NCBI RefSeq assembly: GCF_003675875.1
Contig: NZ_RCDI01000001.1
Span: forward strand, 558,001-622,000
From: Halostella limicola
Lineage (GTDB): Archaea > Halobacteriota > Halobacteria > Halobacteriales > Natronoarchaeaceae
Direction: 5' to 3'
DNA length: 64,000 bases
The notes beneath the pieces were generated by a model. The model worked only from the letters and a program-made list of their open reading frames with translations. It was not told the origin of the DNA and did not search any database. Positions within the stretch are counted from its first letter, which is position 1, and the number at the start of each line of letters is the position of its first letter. This document shows, in pieces, positions 62,668 to 64,000 of the stretch. The position numbers were made by a program, and so were the translations under genes.

Positions 62668-63617
62668 ATCTCAGCGTCGTCATCACGACGTACGACCGTC
62701 AGGACGATTTAGTCGAGTGCCTCCGTTCGCTCTCTTCCCAGTTTGATCCGCCAGAGGAGGTTATCGTCGTGGACGATGGAGACGTGGATACCACCCAACA
62801 GCGACTCTCAAACGAGGACCTAGAGTCGGTTGAACTCGTCTCGGGAAAAGGAACAGGACTCCCAGCGGCTCGCAACGCAGGGATAGAAGCGGCCACCGGT
62901 GACGTGGTCGCGTTCGTGGACGATGACGTGATTCTCCCGTCGAACTGGACGCAAGAGCTCCGACGGACGTACGAACGATTCCCCGAAGCCGCCGGCGTCG
63001 GCGGATACGTCCTCAACTACAGCCCAGATGGAATCAACAAGGCCAACGTCGAATCGTTCAGGTACCGTCTCCTGCAGGGGATCCGGATGGCGTTTCTTCA
63101 CGATAAAGTAGGGGAGGTGAGCCCCATCGGTATCCTCTGGGCACCACACGTGTTCATGACCTCAACCATCCGCTTCGTAGACACGTTACAGGGCTGTAAT
63201 ATGTCCTTTCGGGCGGAAGTGTTCGAATCGACTCGATTCGATGAATGGTACGGGAGTACAGGCTCTTCAGCCTGCGAGGAGCTGGACTTTTGTACCCGCC
63301 TTTCCGCCAACGGCCACCAACTTATCTACAACCCCCGCATGGTCGCGGTACATAAGCGCTCGATCGACGGATTGAACGATGAACGGTCGGGCGAACCGAA
63401 CTACGGGAATATGGCCAATCTGACCTACTTCATTCTGAGCCATCCGAATATGGGTCTTCTCAACTTACTGTTGTTCGTTTCCGCAGTGTCCGTGTACACT
63501 GCAATTAGCGTTGATACCGGATATCTCGGGGCGGTGAAAGACGGCATTCTCGCCTATCGTCGCTCCGAATCCGAAACTCCGGTACAGATCGATGGAGGCG
63601 ACTCCAGTGGCCAGTAA
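62664..63617 (+). CDS. family GT2 glycosyltransferase
   Basis: A 317-aa protein from a GTG at 62664 overlapping the AlkP stop. NLSVVITTYDRQDDLVECL, EEVIVVDDGDVDT and GDVVAFVDDDVILPSNW give the GT-A donor and metal sites. ACEELDFCTRLSANGH carries the catalytic acidic candidate. A C-terminal hydrophobic helix (LLNLLLFVSAVSVYTAISV) suggests membrane association. It overlaps the next GT2 gene by up to 26 nt. Confidence 0.88.
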   Translation: MNLSVVITTYDRQDDLVECLRSLSSQFDPPEEVIVVDDGDVDTTQQRLSNEDLESVELVSGKGTGLPAARNAGIEAATGDVVAFVDDDVILPSNWTQELRRTYERFPEAAGVGGYVLNYSPDGINKANVESFRYRLLQGIRMAFLHDKVGEVSPIGILWAPHVFMTSTIRFVDTLQGCNMSFRAEVFESTRFDEWYGSTGSSACEELDFCTRLSANGHQLIYNPRMVAVHKRSIDGLNDERSGEPNYGNMANLTYFILSHPNMGLLNLLLFVSAVSVYTAISVDTGYLGAVKDGILAYRRSESETPVQIDGGDSSGQ

Positions 63618-64000
63618 CTCCGACGAAACGGTCTCGGTTGTGATCCCGACGTACTACCGTAATGACGAACTCGACGCGGCCGTAGAGAGCGTTTTCGCAC
63701 AGCGGTACGATCCCATAGAGATAGTCGTCGTCGACGACTCCGGAGAAGCCCACGCCGCACCAGTCGTGGCAGACGACGACCGCGTGACGTACGTGCCGCT
63801 GGAAGAGAACCGCGGTCCGTACGCAGCCCGGGAGATCGGGATAGAGCGATCCACAGGGCGATACGTCCAACTCCTCGACGACGATGACCGACTCCTGCCC
63901 GGCAAACTCGAAGCACAGGTGCCGCGACTCCGATCGAATTCGGACGTGGGGGTCGCTTACTGCGGACTTCGATGGGAAGACGGACCAACAGTTCATCCCG
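63592..64000 (+). CDS. family GT2 glycosyltransferase, cut by window end
   Basis: A partial gene. The ATG at 63592 (or the GTG at 63607 in the same frame) overlaps the preceding stop. ETVSVVIPTYYRNDELDAAV, IEIVVVDDSGEAH, PYAAREIGIERSTG and LLDDDDRLLPGKLEAQ match the GT-A donor domain. It resembles the GT2 at 44574-45509 closely (IPTYYRND, DDDRL, KLE/KIEKQVP). No stop appears before the window ends at 64000. Confidence 0.85.
   Translation, partial: MEATPVASNSDETVSVVIPTYYRNDELDAAVESVFAQRYDPIEIVVVDDSGEAHAAPVVADDDRVTYVPLEENRGPYAAREIGIERSTGRYVQLLDDDDRLLPGKLEAQVPRLRSNSDVGVAYCGLRWEDGPTVHP

Noticed and set aside
1-64000. tRNA, rRNA and CRISPR arrays
   Set aside because: I looked for cloverleaf T-arm words, rRNA-like stretches and regularly spaced repeats and found none that hold up.

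Overview
The window comes from a haloarchaeon (class Halobacteria). Most genes are GC-rich and encode acidic proteins. Secreted proteins carry twin-arginine (Tat) signals almost without exception. Many gene junctions are 4-nt ATGA/GTGA overlaps, and several families (LVIVD beta-propellers, DUF1616, a haloarchaeal winged-helix family, TreT) are typical of the group. No rRNA, tRNA or CRISPR array was seen.

Layout. (1) 1-1.7 kb is decayed: a broken haloarchaeal HTH gene, a frameshifted and truncated orc1/cdc6, and a small membrane protein. (2) 1.7-14.5 kb is an exported-protein block: a cupredoxin, a GNAT acetyltransferase, two Tat-exported 5'-nucleotidases (one with an added CHRD domain), a multicopper oxidase, and three consecutive Tat-exported LVIVD beta-propeller proteins. 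(3) 14.5-24.6 kb is mixed: a 41-aa zinc-finger microprotein, a membrane-protein pair, a trehalose synthase (TreT), an HTH gene whose 3' end appears disrupted by a 212-bp insertion, and three secreted surface proteins (a YadA-head-like lipoprotein, a Cys-rich protein and a beta-helix protein) before a methyltransferase. (4) 24.9-42.8 kb mixes large membrane proteins, flippase, glycosyltransferase, pyruvyltransferase, polysaccharide deacetylase-like and alkaline-phosphatase-superfamily (sulfatase-like) genes, and ends in a predicted four-gene operon with a GMC oxidoreductase and its small subunit. (5) 43.1-54.8 kb is a long minus-strand glycan-assembly run: flippase, GT2, GT4, GT2, GT4, methyltransferase, a giant membrane protein, GT2 and a sulfatase-like enzyme. 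(6) 55.2-55.9 kb encodes an HTH protein between two glycan runs. (7) 56.6-64 kb is a plus-strand operon, GT4 - Gfo/Idh/MocA dehydrogenase - GT4 - AlkP - AlkP - GT2 - GT2, cut by the window end.

How it fits together. From about 25 kb onward the genes look like surface glycan (N-glycan, exopolysaccharide or glycolipid) synthesis: nucleotide-sugar-dependent transferases build a glycan, flippases move it, and large GT-C-like or YfhO-like membrane proteins may complete or transfer it. A recurring feature is six alkaline-phosphatase-superfamily enzymes with Ser or Thr where classical sulfatases have Cys, and with no signal peptide. Local AT-rich genes (about 29.1-31.3 and 43.0-45.6 kb) suggest piecemeal acquisition. 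The 1.7-14.5 kb block looks like a separate extracellular copper-oxidase and nucleotide/phosphate-scavenging set.
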